Assembly: GCA_036346355.1 (NCBI GenBank)
Contig: CM070572.1
Location: 35,439,944 to 35,503,943, forward strand
From: Rhipidocladum racemiflorum
Lineage: Eukaryota; Streptophyta; Magnoliopsida; Poales; Poaceae
DNA: 64,000 bases
Direction of reading: 5' to 3'
Positions 1-12,830 of the stretch are shown in pieces. A program made the position numbers and the translations under genes. Under the pieces are notes generated by a model. That model saw nothing but the letters and a program-made list of their open reading frames with translations, did not search any database and was not told the origin of the DNA. Position 1 is the first letter of the stretch. Each line of letters opens with the position of its first letter.

Positions 1-1
1 T

Positions 2-106
2 CTTAAGGCTGTGAGTGATGAACCCAATGCATGGGCCATGGAAGCATTATTTGAGTACATGTGTACAACAAACAGTTTAAAGACCTCAGAGTCGAATTTC
101 TTCTGA
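2..106 (+). CDS. possible 3'-terminal exon of a gene entering from the left
   Basis: An open frame runs from base 2 to a TGA at 104-106 (34 codons), in codons that read like ordinary protein (...DEPNAWAMEALFEYM...). I do not recognise the product. It could be the last coding piece of a gene lying left of the window, or chance. No splice acceptor can be seen because the window starts here. Confidence 0.2.
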   Translation, partial: LKAVSDEPNAWAMEALFEYMCTTNSLKTSESNFF

Positions 107-252
107 TTCAATAAGCAAATGTAATATATAAATAAGTCATACTAACTTGGTCTTTTCATCTTTTGTAGACAAGGTGATTGTCTATGAATTGCATTGCCCA
201 AGTCTACCCAATTAAGAAAGGGGGTCAGGAATTGTGGATCAAAAATAAGAAT

Positions 253-356
253 AGAGAAGTGTCTAGCCGTACCAAGCAGGCACTTCTGCAACGAATTTCC
301 ATCTAGAGAAGTGTCTAGCCGTACCAAGCAGGCACTTCTGCTGCGAATTTCCATCT
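253..356. repeat. 52-bp tandem duplication
   Basis: Two adjacent 52-bp copies (253-304 and 305-356) differ only by a two-base change (gcaacg versus gctgcg). Each copy contains a short inverted pair, gaagtg...cacttc. The near identity indicates a recent duplication. No gene context was found. Confidence 0.85.
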
Positions 357-3300
357 CCGCCTACATGTGAGAGTGGATTGATCTAGCACGTCTTTCTTTC
401 CTGGCAACAGAAGATGCACAAAGTGGTTTCAGTAGCACTACCAAGTTAGCATCAGCAACTTTCTCACCAATGGAATCAATGGGTTTTGTCAATGAATTAA
501 TCTACCAGCATTGAAGGGAGAAGCAGAGTTGGGAGCTGGAGGAAATAACACTTTTTGATGGACGGGAGAGGGAGAGGGACAGGCAGTTGTTTCATTTCAT
601 TCGTTGACCCAGAAGGTCGTATAGCTCCATAATCAGAAGCGCAGGTCATAGGAAGCACTGGCAAAGGATGGTTTAAGCCTAGAGTGTGAACAAAGCAAAG
701 GTGGGGGCTATGACTAAAGCCCCCATGGATTGCTACGGAACCCCCAGACCAAGTTGTCGATCTGCCAGCACCATCCAAGCAGGCACTGAGGTATTTGAAC
801 CTCCGCTATCAGTAGTTTGATACTTGGGCTTCAGTAGCCGATAGGAGGTGGACCATAAATTGTTGACCATGCAAAAAGGGGCAAAGGCTCAGGCTCTAAT
901 ATGAATCAATAGCAGCTAGCCAGTTAGTTGAACCAATGCCAGTTGACCGTCTGAAAGAAATAGATCCAGTTGAAGGTCACATAACCACTACGAGCTAGCC
1001 CATGTGACAAGATCAGGATCCAGATTCATATCCCTCAACCACTAGTGGAAGACGTTTCAAAGGAAAAGTTTGGTTGGGAGCGGGAAGGAATCAATTACAG
1101 AGAGAGTAGAGACGGATATGGGGTGTAGCTCTGACCATGTCAACTATGATGCTCTCGCTGCTGCCAGTCCTTTCACCAGTGAATGCTGTTATAGTTTACA
1201 TAGCTTACAGTGGTAGACTTTAATATGCACGTGCACCACTGGGTGAATTGCACAAATTTAGATCAATCCTCCGTCCATCAAAATTCAATAGATAAGCTAC
1301 ACATACAAGTATTAATAAATTATAACATGAAAAACAAGGTTTCAAAAGAATACTGCAAAGGTAAGTGGAAATTACTTTAAGTCTATAGCCTCATAATTCA
1401 GAGGCATGAGATGACTACCCCAAATTTACCACTATTCTGTGTTTGATAATTTCTGGTACCACATTTGCTGGTCAAGGAACTTCTATGTTGCAAAAGCATG
1501 CTTTAAATATGTCCAGCAAGATAGCTGTGGTGGTCCCCAAACATTAATTCTGCCCTTTGCTTCAATACTATCCAAATCAATCAGTGGTGTCATCTTAATT
1601 AAGATTGTAAAGCATATCGCATTGAGTTAGTTACTTTGTGATAGTGGTATTGTCTGATTGTCATATACTAGATCTACCTAAAATGGTTTAAACAAGATCA
1701 CATGTACATGTCAATTGATTTGAATATGTTCTAAGGGGGAAAATATAGATATAATATTAGTGGGTCGATGGTTTCACATGATGGGATTCTGGGAATAAGT
1801 TGGTGAACTGAACCGCATCCAAAGCAAACCAAGTCCTAATTAATCTAGTAAACTAAACAAAGCATAATTTGTATTTGGAAGATTATTAGTACCAACATCA
1901 TGCTTAGACGAATGGTTGTTCAAATTCTAACAAGTTACTGTTCAACTGAAAGAACAAATGGGGAAAAAGGCAGAGGTCCACTAAAATCGCATACCTAGTT
2001 TTTTCTGATCTTGCAGTCAGATGTTGTGCTAGTTTAAATAGAATGCCACTGTAGTAAAAAGATGTTGTGATACAGCAAATACAGTTTGTAGGACAACAGA
2101 ATATTGTAATTGCAAAAGGATGTTGTCGTTGCAATAGTTGTAAAGAATGCTATGGTACTGGTGATTCAACAAAATCATTTTTATATAGCTAGTTCATCAT
2201 TGTACTTAAAACTATAGCAACTAGTAACTGTTTTTTTTAATAAATAAAGTGAATGTTTGATGTATGCATCAAATAAGCAGGAAGCAAACATAAAATAAAC
2301 AAAATAATTGGATACTCGCTAAGGGTGTGAATCGGATGTGAAAAAAATTGTCTAGAGTCTAGAATCTAGCTAGATTTGTTAGCATAATTACTTCATGTCG
2401 AATGGTTAAATTGTCAGATTTAAGACGGCATATTTGCTCAGCAACAAGCTACAGACAGTTGACCAACCCATTCTATACCTTCAGTAAGGAGTAACGACAA
2501 CCACTAGTGTGTAGGATCCGATCTGTCCTTTTGAGTAGGTCTAAGTACCACAGCACAGTGGTCCTAATATTGTTTAGGCTTCCCCTACTAATATGGTCCA
2601 TTAAATGTTTGATGTATACATATTGTTATATGTTTAATACCCACACTACTCTTATGGAATTATACATAGGTAATATTGAACCTGAATCACAACAATACTT
2701 ATCGAGTTTTCAATGATTTTCACCATCCAATTTCCTGTCGGAGCTTCCATTCAATCAGATTATCCAATGAAATATCTCTTATTAATTGCTTAGTTTTAGA
2801 CATTAGGTGTTAAGACCTCATGTTCAAACCTACATTGTTAGTTGTAGCCAAACTTGACAACAGAACAATTCTATGGGAGGTAAAACAGGAGTCGGGGTAG
2901 CCTACCAGGAAGGACACACCAAACCTAATTGATGTTTAATACTAAATTCCTATTAAAGATTTATTGGATGATGAAAACCAGGGGTACTCATAAAAATAGT
3001 TGAAACTTGAAACTGCAGCAGAAAAAACTTGCAAAAAGGTTCTGGAGAACTCCTAATATTTGTAGGAATAGATAAGTTTACAATTCTAACATTGACCCTA
3101 ACAATGGCCCTGTAATGAATGATTCGAAGGAAGAAATAGATAAAAAAAAAAAAAAAAAAAAACTAGAGCCAGCAAACCATTAATGTAAGATGATGGAATC
3201 AAGGGAAATGAACATTATATCAATTGTAAGTCAATTGTACCATGTGTGTTTGACTTCATTTTGTTGACATTTATATATAGAGATCATAGTTTTTTTACAT

Positions 3301-3400
3301 TCCCCGCATGAATTCATTCCAGACATGTGCCAGAGGATGAGAGGAATAATCTTTAGACTGCTTCCTTAAGTTGGCTCAGGAAGTGCCTGAAAATTCCACA
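357..3400. other. intergenic, no recognised gene
   Basis: Only short open frames with no recognisable protein are present on either strand. A poly(A) run of about 20 lies near 3142-3161. The right part may hold the 3' UTR and terminator of the helicase gene, whose stop codon is at 3555-3557. I could not fix the polyadenylation site. Confidence 0.5.
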
Positions 3401-3554
3401 AGTATGAATTCCAGAGCTATCCAAATTATCCTCTGGAAGATGGAGCCCACGGAGATTTAACCTTGACTATTGAACAACAAAGCCATATTCCTGATAGGCA
3501 TAAAATTATGTCATCGTTAAGAAAGATTGACCACAACTCTGTTATGCATCCTGG

Positions 3555-5554
3555 TCAAGAATGGGCCCTAGAACTCAATTTTCTCTTCCTGTGGCTGCCA
3601 AGAGATAAACCGCTTGTGTATTTTGAATTTGCAAGTTCCCGGGGAATTGGAGCTCCTGCGACCTTCAGAACCTGAGCAAGCTCTCTGAAAAGTTTCTTAT
3701 CCTCCTCATTCACAAAGACAATAGCTGTACCCTCCTCGCCCATTCGAGATGCTCGTCCAACTTGGTGAGCATATTCATCAATTGAGTTTGGCATGTCAAA
3801 CAATATCACTTGATGAACTTTCAGGAGATCCATTCCACGTCCCAACACCCCTGTACAGACAAGAACAGGTACTTCTCCTGTGAGAAATCTTCTCAAACTT
3901 TCTCTCCTCTCATTCATTTTCTTCTCACCATGAATAGAAATAACCTCCAATCCAGTAGCAACAGTAATTGCTTCAGACAAGAGATCAGCACCAACTCTGG
4001 AACTCACAAACACAACGGCAGGAGGTTTAAAGTGCTGCTTACTAGTCATTATATCAAAAATCTTCTGCTTCTTCTGCTTAGACTCCACCCAAATGACCAC
4101 TTGTTTAACTGATTTGTTTGGTCTGCTTGGGTTCCCACAAGAAATATGTATCACATTGTTAGCCAGTGAGTTTGACATCTTCTCAACTTCTGAATGTACT
4201 GTTGCTGAAAACATTAAAACCTGCGGATGTGAAAGTGCCCGAAAGATTTGCATGGCCTGATCCCTGAATCCCCTCTCTAGCAAGCAGTCCACCTCGTCCA
4301 AAACAAAAACAGAAACATCGTTAAGGACAACATCGTGTTTCATGAGAAGATCAATTAGCCTCCCAGGGGTGCCAACAATTAACTCGATACCACTTTCAAT
4401 TCTGTAGATTTGCTGAGCCAAGGGATCTCCACCAACAACTAGAGCAGTTTTAAAAGGTAAACCCTTTCCAAGCACTTTTGCTTGCTCTTCCACCTGCAGG
4501 CATAGTTCTCTAGTTGGAGCAAGAACTATAGACAATGGCCCTCGCTTGCTTGTACATTGCTGCGACCGTTCTCGTGAACAATATGCAATTATAGGAACTA
4601 GAAAAGAAACTGTTTTCCCTGAACCAGTATCTGCAGAGACAAGTAAGCTTCTATTACTTATTGATGCAGGGATAACTTGCATCTGCACTGGAGTAGGCAT
4701 AATATATCCTGAAGTTTCAAGATTGTGAACAAGCTTCTCAGGGAGACCACAGGCAGAGAAACACATGATTGGATCAGGAACAGCTTCACCCTTGACACAA
4801 ATATCGAGTTTACTTCTTAGTGAAGTGATCTGGCTGGTGTGCAAACTTGGTACTTCAGGCAAATTATTGTCTCTAACACAGAAGCTCTCGTCACCAAAAG
4901 GAAGATTTACACGTTTTGCTGCTTTTACTGGTGGCTTTGTTTTAGCAGCAAGCCTAGCAAGAAGAGCTGCCTTGCATTCTGCACTGCAGATGTCATCATC
5001 AGTCTGATCACATATATATTCACCATATCGACCACATATAACACAGCGAGGTTCCCCAGGAAGAGCTTCTCTCTGCTCAAAGCATCTTTCCTTCACACGT
5101 AAATCTGTTAAAGTAACAAATATCAGGAAGAAGACATTTTAGTTCTCTGACTAAATACATGGGGCAGAAAGAAAGCAAGCATTTAATATTGCATCGAAGA
5201 GGTGCAGGTGATACATTCAGCCAACATGAAATGAGCCAAGAAACAAGGCTGGTATGATGTTTGCATGAATCAAGAAGAGCAAAACTACAACAACAGGAAA
5301 AACAAAATGTCCATCAGCTGACAAAGTAAAAGGCCATAAATAAAGTCGACGAGATTTTTATTAATGGACTCTTGAACTAACTAGTGAACCATTTAGTCTA
5401 AAATAAAGTAGGCTCTTTCCTTGTACAGCTTGTCAAGGTTCACGAATAAATGCATTATCTGTGAAGAAAATTTAATGCAATTACCTTCCAACTCATTATT
5501 ATTATCAGATGGAGCAAGCAAGTTATCAGCTGAATCATTCATCACTTGTCCCAT
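3555..5554 (-). CDS. RH41: DEAD-box ATP-dependent RNA helicase with N-terminal Cys-rich zinc finger (RH41 type)
   Basis: Coding sequence is join(5554..5485, 5104..3555), 1620 nt, 539 aa; the 380-bp intron has GT/AG ends. An N-terminal HIT-like finger has Cys at about 44, 47, 55, 63 and 67. The helicase core follows in normal order: Q motif (TPVQMQVIP, about 160), motif I ADTGSGKT (181-188), Ia PTREL (about 220), Ib TPGR, motif II DEVD (293-296, not DEAD), motif III SAT (323-325), motif V with GRGMD, and motif VI HQVGRASR (470-477, Gln for the usual Arg). The family unwinds or remodels RNA using ATP. Domain order and length match plant RH41, a zinc-finger helicase known from rice and Arabidopsis, from memory. 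The start is the first ATG in an exon whose acceptor lies at 5583-5584; a second in-frame ATG is codon 5. A non-coding exon lies near 7072-7220. The specific RNA target is not visible. Confidence 0.93.
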
Positions 5555-5582
5555 TCAGTTGAGGGAATAAAACACCAGAAAA

Positions 5583-7220
5583 CTGCACAGAAGAAAAGGA
5601 AAAAAGAAATCAGCTCACACACCGTAAACTTGAACCTTGAGAAGGCTGCATGCATCTTAACCAACCTATTTTTTTATGAATAGCTAGAGCATCGATAAAT
5701 CTTGGAGCAAAGATGCAACCTAGTATGTTTTCCCTGTTTAATGTTTGGAAGGGAATTTATCGAGCTCCTTGCAAGAATGCACCTTATGGACGTTTTTTTT
5801 TTTATAAAGCTCATCAAACCATAAATTTTGGCAAATACTTCCGCGCCACACCCAGCAGAATATGGATTCAATGAATCCACTTAAATTTCATAGAAATTTC
5901 CAAAAATCCTGTAAACAAGAAGGCAACAAAGTCTTCTCCAGTTTCCCAATTTTTTCTAGTATCCTAGTACCCAAAATTTTATTATTATTCCCTAGTATAT
6001 AATACCATCCAAAGCGTTGATGATGCTACCTTAAAAGGCATCCAGAATAATACATGATTGACCTATGTTGCAGAAGAAAAAAAAGAGTCAGTGTAAGTTT
6101 CCGAAATCTCATGTTCATTACACCATGGCACCCAGCGTATACAGCATAACACTACCAGCACTATGCCCAACCAACATTAATTCAAATAGAAGTTTCTATT
6201 ACTGGTAATAACAGACACTGCAGGTTTGCTCGACAGTAATTTCCATAGAGAACTAGTCAAACATCTGTGGTATTTGCACACTGGATATTAACTAAATTAA
6301 TAATAGTAACCCCGCAATCCATTCATTTCACGTTCAATTTAACTCAAATCGACAGCAGTAGAAACCCGAACACGATTAGGTGCAATTTGATGAAACAAAT
6401 GGTCAGATCTTCCGGTAAATCCCAACAAGAATTGCTCGAATTTGAGGAATCCCCAACATCACGTCTACGAGGCACGCAAATGTCAGTCAGCATATGTTCA
6501 GTCGGCATATGTTGCAATTCACCTCAGAAATACACAGTGCCAAATTTGCTACCAACAAATGCAAAGAATGAAATCAACAATCAAACAGGTCATTTGCTAC
6601 CAACAAAGCAATTCACCACCTAAAATACCAATTGCTCATTTCAGAATCACAGTGGACATCTTCTTTGCAACAAAGCAACTAAATTATTCAATTTCTTATT
6701 TGCAAGGATCGTGAGACAAACCTGTTTCCAATATCGTGAGTGGATCTTCTTTGCAACTGAATTGATGGAAGCAAATAGATCTGAGCAAATAGATTTCCTG
6801 GGAGGGGAGGAGAGGTAGGCAAGCAATAGGGGTTAGATCAGAAGCAAGAACAAGAACCAACGTCGATGTCACACAAGATCAATAGGGATTTAGATTTCCT
6901 TGGAGTACCTCACAAGAACCAGCTTCGATGTCGATTTCCTGGGAGGGGAGGAGAGGTGAGGCCGATGAACCGCTGTCACCGATGAGCCGCCGTGGCCGCT
7001 GCCCGGTGATTGGAGAGAGGTGAGCTGCTGCTGTATGGATCAAATTGAGGGATGGTGTAGGGGTAGCTTACCGTCGCGCTTGTCGTCGTCGGCACTAGGG
7101 TTTGCGGGAAGTTGAAGACGCAGCCGCAGGCGCCATCGCCGTCGCCGTCGCCACTGGGGTTTGCGAGACGCGATGCGAGCGACGGAGCGAGTAGCGAGTG
7201 CTGCTTCGGAAAAAAATTGT
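5583..7220 (-). other. RH41: RH41 5' UTR intron and first non-coding exon
   Basis: The acceptor before the coding exon is clear (AG at 5584-5583, after a pyrimidine-rich tract). Upstream, a GC-rich block ends in a consensus donor (exon end at 7072, then GTAAGC) and contains an AAACCCTAG-type motif common near plant transcription starts. The simplest model is a 5' UTR exon of about 7072-7220 and a 1.5-kb UTR intron. Extra small UTR exons cannot be excluded. No other gene is visible inside. Confidence 0.55.
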
Positions 7221-7372
7221 GGCGTCCGACTGTGTTGGCCCAAACCGACGGTAAATAAATTGGGTTCCTAGCCCACCCAAGCACAGTTTCAAAGACAGGC
7301 CCAGAAAAATTACAGGCCGGTATTTTACACCGGTTTTAGGCCCAAAACCGGCCTTCTAAGCAGGCCCTTAAT

Positions 7373-7580
7373 GTGTGTTTGGCTACCTGTATAAAGTGAT
7401 ATATGTATGAGAATATTTAAGAAAAAAATTATATATGTGTTTGGTTACTTGAATGGAACCATTCCTTCCTGGACCAAATGATACAAATTTGAGAAATATT
7501 CTTTCTAGATACTGAACCATTCCATTCACCTAAAATAACGGAACCAAATAGTACAGAACCATCCCATCAACCAAACGCAC
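7373..7580. mobile_element. Tourist-like MITE
   Basis: The ends form an imperfect inverted repeat (gtgtgtttggctacc at the left, ccaaacgcac at the right). The interior closely matches 58362-58584 in the same orientation, including shared words such as gatacaaatttgag and ctgaaccat. The superfamily is inferred from end style. It lies just upstream of the RH41 first exon. Confidence 0.65.
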
Positions 7581-7617
7581 GCTTCTCCTCCTTGGTTCCT
7601 CTCTCTGCCTCTTTTCA

Positions 7618-7669
7618 TTTCGAGCAAATTTGCTTCGTACCATCGTGAAGAAAGCAAATTTGCTCGAAA
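7618..7669. repeat. perfect 18-bp inverted repeat (hairpin)
   Basis: Arms 7618-7635 and 7652-7669 (tttcgagcaaatttgctt and its exact complement) are separated by 16 bases. The hairpin sits about 400 bp upstream of the RH41 UTR exon, next to the MITE. Its function is unknown. Confidence 0.8.
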
Positions 7670-10440
7670 CATTCGCCTCCCCCCGAGGGAGTGGGACTGA
7701 GAAGCCGAGGTCAAGCGAGCGTCCGTCGCCTCTGCATGATCCTCTCTGCATCACAGCCCTCCCCGGCCGTCCACACAATCGTCCATTCCCTACGGTAGTT
7801 TATAAATGTATTCTGTGAAATCCACAAGACCAGAACGTTGTGTCTTGTGTACACTCATTTTACACATTTATAATGAGAGGATGTATCGTTGCTTCCTTGA
7901 GCTATTGCTCATGTAGGCTGTTTTCTGGCCTTGCCGAGCAACGTACGTGAGGCGGGCAAACGAATCCGGGCACGTCGCGACGTGCACGTGTGCACTTGTA
8001 ATAATTCAGCACAAAAACAGAGAGCCTGTACGAAATTTAATTTTCATGTATAATTTTATATGTTTTAAAATAATGCGGTATCATTGTCGCAGCAACACTC
8101 GAAAAGTAGGACGAGGAAACACGTGGTCATTGCAGGCTCGACGAGCGGCATATCCGACGCACTTTTGAACATAAAATATTGTATCCTAAATCTACCTCAC
8201 TGAAGTGACTGTAGTATGGCTGGACATTATCTTACCATAACTACTCACGTATATTATCACATCTCACACACTCCTACTACACACGAGAACTCGCGAGAAG
8301 CACACCAACCCACCTCCTTAGCTTCCATTTAATGAATCTTTTGTGGGCCAATACTCCTGTCGGCCCACTGCTGACATCATCACTATTTTAACAAGCAAGA
8401 ACATTGAGTCAAAGAGACCAGAGCTTGACTCGGGTGGGCACCACACACGTCGTTAGTCAACCCGCCACGTCTGTCGGATATGTGGAGCCACACGAACGAA
8501 GGCCGTCTCAGAGTACCAAAGTGATCTTGAACGCTGGTTATCACTCGCATAGAACTAGAAATATTAGAAATGACCGAATTATCTCTAATTATTATTATTA
8601 AACACTATATTCAATATAAGCATATAGATAATATAAAATAAAGATATATATTTATTAAGGGTATGGAAGAAGGATCATCATATTAATTTGAATTAAAATA
8701 TTAAATATATTTTATATTTATAGACAAGATTATTCATAAAATACGCAAATAAAGACTCACTCCGAGAGTCCAGATCTGACTCGGCGATGCTCGAATTCGT
8801 ACCTGTGGATATCCATCGCGAGAGAAGAGGAGGCTTCGTAGATTCTCTTGTGCGAGGGAAGAAAATTTTGGTTCTGTCGGAAGAAACGAGAGAGAGAAGG
8901 AATCAGGGAGGGGTGGTTTGGATTGGGACGCCTTGGATGCAGAGAGAGAAGGACCCGACCACGAGTAGGCGGGAAGGGGGATCTGTGGCGGTATATCCAC
9001 TTGGATATTCGTTTCCCAATGGAGTTTATGCTCGGAATCTTCGACACGCCCGGTCCGTACCATAGATTGGATTTTTTTAAAAGGCATCTAGTATAGACGG
9101 GTAGTTATTTTTAATATGTATTTATATCATATACAGATATCATTAAAGATAAATAACTCGTATAATGGACCGTCTATATAGCTATTTGTTTATAGATAGC
9201 ACTAAAAACAATTCATACAATGAATCATCTATATAATTGTTTATAATTACCTCACATAGAATTAACAGACTGTCTATACAATAGAACACGAAATATAAAA
9301 CCCTCTTTAAGTCAGTCTATTAAATAATAGATATTAATTTTCTCTCTCTTCTTTCTTTCTTCTTTACGTCGTCTAAAATCTTAACTATTATGTATCACCA
9401 ATTCACCATACATACGTAATCTCCGACTGTTTTGTTTGGTTGCTTTGGGTTTTTGGAATATCTCATGTGGATTCTGTGTGCTCTGCAGCCTGGTTTCGAT
9501 TGTTTCAAGTTTTGCTCGTGACCTATAAGCATGCTATTACTAGAACTAGTATATATCTTCGCTCATTTTGAAACCAAAAAATAAGTTATATATTGTCGCT
9601 TGTACTACTTAGTAGTAAGATAGTATTAGCTGCAAGCACCATTAAAAAATCACGAAAACCGACTGTATCAAACCAGTTCAGTATTAGAAACTGATCGGTA
9701 AACCGGTCTAATTTTAAAAAATTATGCGATGTAAACCTGTCGAAAATTGGTAAAAATCGCTCAAAAATAAATGAAAATTGACAAAAACCGCTCAAAAAAT
9801 TGATCACCAGAAAGGTAAATTGTTTGGTTGATTTTCAATGAAAACCAACTGATTTTCGGTGCAAACCAACTATTTTTTTGTTTTTTCAAAACCCTTCGGC
9901 TTTTGCTATCGAACTGAGGCGGTTTTCGAGATGATTTCGGTAATGTAAACTCTTGTCGCGCAACAAACCAAGCTAATTCGATCCAAAGAAAAAGTCAATG
10001 TGTGGCTACACCATTGATCGGGTCATGCGAACTCGATCGATCGATTAGTGAAGAATTGTACATGTCCATTAATTTCGTGGTCCACCTGCAACTAAGGAAA
10101 AGTTTTGTCATTATCGCCGACGATGGCGCACGAAAAGGATATCTTGGCACGAACCGCACGATATCTCGTGGCAACCTCCGTCTAAATTCGATACGTATCT
10201 TAAGAGCAGAATATTCCACGGAAAGTTCAAACACATAAGAACGAATAAAGAAATGGAAGCATTTTCACGCTGTCACTGTAAGTTGAAAAATTTTCACAAA
10301 CTTACGGCTCGATCCAGCTACGTGACAGCATGAAAATGTAGTTAACTGCACGCATCGCATTGATCACTGTAATCACGCTTGCAACGAACGGAATGCGGCC
10401 ACACAAAATGTTATTCCCATTGACCATTGTAATATACTAC
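7670..10440. other. intergenic repeats, no recognised gene
   Basis: AT-rich sequence surrounds one GC-rich island (about 8740-9080) that is open on both strands, with a minus-strand frame of 117 codons at 8734-9087. The product is not recognised and the codons look compositional. Bases 9090-9330 are AT-rich with repeated gtctatata words. Bases 9640-9950 carry the accggt-type repeats common in dispersed grass repeats. I support no gene here. Confidence 0.45.
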
Positions 10441-10721
10441 GGGTGTGTTTGGTTGCCTGTATAGTGTCTGAATCGCATGAGTGGATGCAACTGTATATAC
10501 ACATATTTGGTTTCCTGTTCAACCTGGGCAGGTGGTTGCAATTGCACCCACTCATATAGGATGGAGAAAACACAGAAATTGGACTTCTCTCTAATGCAGG
10601 GCCGTGGGATGCACAAACAAGCAACCAAACAACTTAACTTACATCCACTCAGTCAGGCTAAGGCTGGCCTGGATGGCTCATACGAAACAAGCTAGGATGG
10701 TGCAGGTAACCAAACACACCC
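10441..10721. mobile_element. Tourist-like MITE with 3-bp target duplication
   Basis: The terminal inverted repeat is gggtgtgtttggttgcctg at the left; the right end is its imperfect complement. Both sides are flanked by TAC (10438-10440 and 10722-10724), matching the 3-bp duplication of the PIF/Harbinger superfamily. The 281-bp interior is non-coding. Confidence 0.8.
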
Positions 10722-10759
10722 TACATGTGTTGGCACGGTGCACGCCGTGCCAGACGTAA

Positions 10760-11420
10760 CACACCCAACGGCAAAAATCGCACGGAATTTATAGAGGCTT
10801 CTCGAAAAAATAGAATAATATGAAATTTTGGAAAGTTTTGGTCGGCTATTCGTCATAAACTAGCGCTAAAAACAAATTTCAAATGTTCCGAAGGTGTCCT
10901 AAAAAAATAGGCTAATATGTCCTTGCGCAAATTTTTTGGATGGCCTCTCGCAAAAAAGGAGCCAATACGTAATTTTTGGAGAGTTTTTGGGACTAACATG
11001 TAATTTTAGAAAATTTCAGGCAATTGTTTGGCAAAAGCTACATGCTAAAAATAAATTTCGGATGTTCCGAAGGTTCCCTGCAAAAAATGGACTAATATGT
11101 CTTTTCGGGTGCCCCCCCTCCAAAAATGGCCAATATGTAATTTTGGAGAGCTTTGGGTGACTTTTTGCAAAAGACGATGAGCAAAAAAAACTAAATAAGT
11201 TTTGAGGGCCTTCTAGGAAAAAAAAAATTGGATCTATTTTTGTTTTTTGGCCCTTTTCGCAAAAAAGACACCTTCAGGGTCTTTCCTCGTAAAAAATAGA
11301 TAAATCTATAATTTTTGTAAAATTTCAGACGCCTTTTCACAAAAAATCAAACATTTCGGGGGCCTTTCCGCATAAAAGGACTAATTTGTAATTTCAAAAA
11401 ATTTCAAGTACTTTTTTGAA
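10760..11420. repeat. diverged tandem repeat array
   Basis: A motif of roughly 80-170 bp recurs. It has a run of A then aatggactaatatgtaatttt, a stretch like gagagtttt, then aatttc.gatgttccgaagg. Copies are diverged and partly truncated. Upstream, near 10731-10752, is a hairpin (ggcacgg...ccgtgcc). Arrays like this occur inside CACTA or Helitron elements, but no element ends could be set. Confidence 0.55.
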
Positions 11421-12129
11421 AAAAACGCGCGCCGCATTGGCAAAAATCGTATGGCGCGGGTGAGGATCGACGCATGATCGATGGTGTGAGGCTGTGGACC
11501 ATTATCGCTGCGCCGCACGGTCGGTTGTGTAAAGTAACGACGTTAAAATATATAAGTCGTATAACCGATTGAGTTAAGCAGGCGACGCGGCCACGTCGCT
11601 CTGAAATGGCATGACGCACACGGAGAAAGGAAAATCTTTGAGATTTAATATACGAAGTATTTCCACCGATCACACATCTAACATATGAAAATAGAACTGC
11701 AATAAAACACTACTCCCATTAATCACTATAACCATTTTCACCAAACACACTCATAACAGGTGGAATGTAGCCTCTCCCGTGGCAACCATTCCTATAGCCA
11801 TGGGCGGCCGCTCTTTGCTCTTAGGTATTCATACCATTTCCCTTTCACTCAACAACTTCCAACTCGATGAGGCCGCTCGCCATATAAAAGCACTACAGTA
11901 CGAGATTAGGGTCCTATCTCGGATATCTTCATCTTCGACTTCTTCCCTTTAAAAGGCGAAAGCTATCCCAAATGACAGGCTTCTTTGCAGCCGAAAGTCA
12001 GCAGTCCATTTGTACTAAGAGAATCTAAAAGCCCACAGCCGGCTAGGGGTAACTTTCCATGACTTCAGTGGGTTTGGGGTTCCGACTTTACCCCTAAAGT
12101 TGGCTAGAAATTACACACCTTTGTACCAG
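11421..12129. other. intergenic, nothing recognised
   Basis: No coding, RNA or clear mobile-element signature was seen. Bases 11690-11755 share short words with 10375-10440 (actcccatt.a.cac..taa), suggesting remnants of one repeat family. Confidence 0.4.
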
Positions 12130-12830
12130 ATATGAAAGCTTGACCTCTCCCCTCCTCTCTCCCCCCCATCCTCCCACTACGGACCGACTGAGCGGCGGCA
12201 CTAGGGTTTTGCGCCCCCGCACCGCCTCGGTTCCGTCGCCCCCACCTTGATTCCACCTCCAGCCGCCTCGCCAACGCCTCTACCTCTGGTCGACGCCCTA
12301 GACCGCATCCCTCGCGGTACCTCCTCCGTCCGCAGAGCTCATCGCCTACCCCCTTTGCTCGCCATCATCATCCTCTGCTCGTTGACCTCGGTCTTCGCCG
12401 GCAGAGCTAGCCCTATGTCGGTCTCCTCCCGTCGGCTGCCCCGTCCGCCAGTCGAGCTCGCATTGACACCGGCACACCGTTGATTCCCCTCTCCGCTCAC
12501 CGACCTCGCTTGCCGCCTCGCCCTCTTCCTGGATTCTACCTCCACAACCACCATCAAAGTAAAGAAGAGAACGAATTTAGATTTTCACTGAAGGCGCTCA
12601 TATTCATCATCGTGAGCCTTCTCCTTCTTGACAGAAAATTCAAAGGAATTGCTAAATGGTACTCGAGTGTTTTTTGGTTTGTGAGCACTCTATTTTTTTT
12701 GTCTATGAAGTACTTAAATGGGATGAGAGGAGGCAAATTGATTTTATTAATTGAATCTAGATCTGAAGACTCAAAATGTGAGTGGTATTTAACAAGAAAA
12801 CACTTAGATTATTTCTAGACACTACCAAAA
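12130..12830 (+). other. GC-rich block with unconvincing open frames
   Basis: A sharply GC-rich stretch (about 12150-12560) looks like the start of a grass gene (...actagggtttt... then Pro/Arg-rich codons). Open frames at 12247-12483 and 12480-12818 follow. The second (112 codons) ends in two hydrophobic segments. No family is recognised and no splice structure is compelling. It could be a lineage-specific gene, a long non-coding RNA or a captured gene fragment. Confidence 0.25.

Noticed and set aside
3810..5102. Several plus-strand frames opposite the helicase
   Set aside because: They are antisense shadows of RH41 with no independent protein features.
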